Position numbers and translations under genes: made by a program | Shown: positions 63,213 to 64,000 of the stretch, one piece after another | How positions within the stretch are numbered: the first letter of the stretch is position 1 | Layout of the letters: each line of letters starts with the position of its first letter | The notes under the pieces: generated by a model | The model's input: the letters and a program-made list of their open reading frames with translations, nothing else | Database searches by the model: none | Told to the model about the DNA's origin: nothing | Origin: Phytomonas francai | Taxonomy: Eukaryota > Euglenozoa > Kinetoplastea > Trypanosomatida > Trypanosomatidae | NCBI GenBank assembly: GCA_001766655.1 | Contig: MJCC01000004.1 | Span: 649,202 to 713,201, forward strand | Length of the DNA stretch: 64,000 bases | Direction: 5' to 3'

Positions 63213-63965
63213 TTAGTCCGCCTCTGCGACGGCTGTTAGCCAATCCTCGACCTGCTCCTTTGAGACTCGCACCATGTCACGGTTCTCCACGGTGCAGACC
63301 CCCACTTCTACGTCGGATGCCCTGAGTGACGCGCCCACCGCGGTCTGCACGGCGGCCAATGCCACCATCGCCGCTTCCTTCTGATCCAGCTCGTCGAATG
63401 GCTTTGCCTTCTGGCGCTTTTCCAGGAAGGCGAGCGCCTCGACGTCCTTCTTGCCGTTCGCGACGGCGTGGTAGCCCCCGACCCAGCCGGCGGGGTCCAC
63501 GGTGTAGATCCGCGGCACCCACGCGCCGTCCTCGTCGCGCTGGTCCATCCCGACGAGCGTGATGACGACGCCCATCGGGCGCAGCCCGGCCTGCTGCGTG
63601 CGCACCTGCGCCGCGTCGCCGAGCCGCTTCGCGAGGAGCCCGACGGGGATGGGGAGGCCGTAGCGCTGCGCGTAGTCCGCGGCGGTCTCGCGCGCGCGCT
63701 GCACGACCGCGCGGCCGTCCGGCGCGCGCCCCGTCACACACGCGCCGACGCCCGCCGCGACGCGGAAGAGCGCCGTGACGGCGCCCGCCCGCATCAGCCG
63801 GTCCGGGACGGGGTGCTGCGCGACGACGAGGACGCCCGTGCGGTAGCGCACGGCGACACTCAGCAGGCCCGCGTAGGCCACCGCCTTGAAGGCGTACTCG
63901 ACCTGGTAGAGCGCGCCCTCCGGGCTGAACACCGTGATGTACTGGTCGAACCCGGCACGACTCAT
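63213..63965 (-). CDS. PSMA6: 20S proteasome alpha subunit (PSMA6 type)
   Basis: A 250-residue alpha-ring subunit of the 20S proteasome core. The N-terminal alpha signature reads FSPEGALYQVEYAFKAV (about 13-29). Then come the RPMGVVITLVGMD and DPAGWVGGYHAVANGKK segments and a C-terminal VEVGVCTVENRDMVRV strand, all matching PSMA6 (alpha-6, called alpha-1 in trypanosomes) rather than the other six alphas. Alpha subunits are not catalytic. The length is normal. The gene body is strongly GC-rich (about 63300-63960) and its start lies 35 bases from the window edge. Confidence 0.95.
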   Translation of the reverse strand: MSRAGFDQYITVFSPEGALYQVEYAFKAVAYAGLLSVAVRYRTGVLVVAQHPVPDRLMRAGAVTALFRVAAGVGACVTGRAPDGRAVVQRARETAADYAQRYGLPIPVGLLAKRLGDAAQVRTQQAGLRPMGVVITLVGMDQRDEDGAWVPRIYTVDPAGWVGGYHAVANGKKDVEALAFLEKRQKAKPFDELDQKEAAMVALAAVQTAVGASLRASDVEVGVCTVENRDMVRVSKEQVEDWLTAVAEAD

Positions 63966-64000
63966 CGCGCGCGAGGGACAAGGAGACGGGGGGAGGGGGG

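Overview
The window looks like nuclear DNA of a kinetoplastid protist, most likely a trypanosomatid. Thirty-one protein genes can be supported and all lie on the minus strand, as in a polycistronic transcription unit. None needs an intron. Several are preceded (on the minus strand) by a pyrimidine tract, an AG and a short leader before the first ATG, which is the layout of spliced-leader trans-splicing. RPL37, a protein-only RNase P, an archaic-translocase-like TOM40 barrel and a sphingolipid synthase fit this assignment. Genes are GC-rich to mixed, and spacers are AT-rich with many microsatellites. From memory, unverified, the orthologues of proteasome alpha, ATOM40, DMC1 and PABP1 lie close together in Trypanosoma brucei (chromosome 9) and Leishmania (chromosome 35), so this is probably a conserved syntenic block.

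Layout in coordinate order (transcription runs from 64000 to 1). 1-8.4 kb: a partial mitochondrial ribosome-assembly GTPase (MTG1), a CCCH zinc-finger protein broken by an assembly gap, a permuted papain-like enzyme fused to a carrier-like membrane domain, and an IFI44-like GTPase. 9.4-24 kb: an unknown protein, an Exo70-like exocyst subunit, a pseudouridine synthase with a long N-terminal extension, RPL37, PRORP, a zinc/EF-hand protein, a VLRF1 (Vms1-like) peptidyl-tRNA hydrolase candidate, and an unknown protein frameshifted across a gap. 24-41 kb: poly(A)-binding protein, an unknown protein, a large probable mitochondrial helical protein, a MOK-type kinase, sphingolipid synthase, two small or unknown membrane proteins and a PEX13-like peroxin. 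41-64 kb: a polyQ CCCH protein, a membrane-anchored unknown, a tubulin tyrosine ligase-like enzyme, an MCM9-like helicase, two unknowns, DMC1, a TPR-TMEM33-like fusion, a FAM184-like coiled-coil protein, ATOM40 and proteasome alpha-6.

The genes do not form one pathway. Themes are RNA and translation (RPL37, PRORP, pseudouridine synthase, VLRF1, PABP, CCCH proteins), homologous recombination (MCM9-like, DMC1), mitochondrial and peroxisomal biogenesis (MTG1, ATOM40, PEX13-like) and the cytoskeleton or flagellum (TTLL, MOK kinase, FAM184-like).

The items most worth follow-up are the papain-like/carrier-like fusion, the TPR-TMEM33 fusion, the reduced VLRF1 protein, the IFI44-like GTPase, and sharp GC-rich domains inside many reading frames. 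Only ATG starts were accepted. Several open frames extend upstream only through TTG or GTG codons and were trimmed. No tRNA, rRNA, CRISPR array or transposon was recognised by eye.
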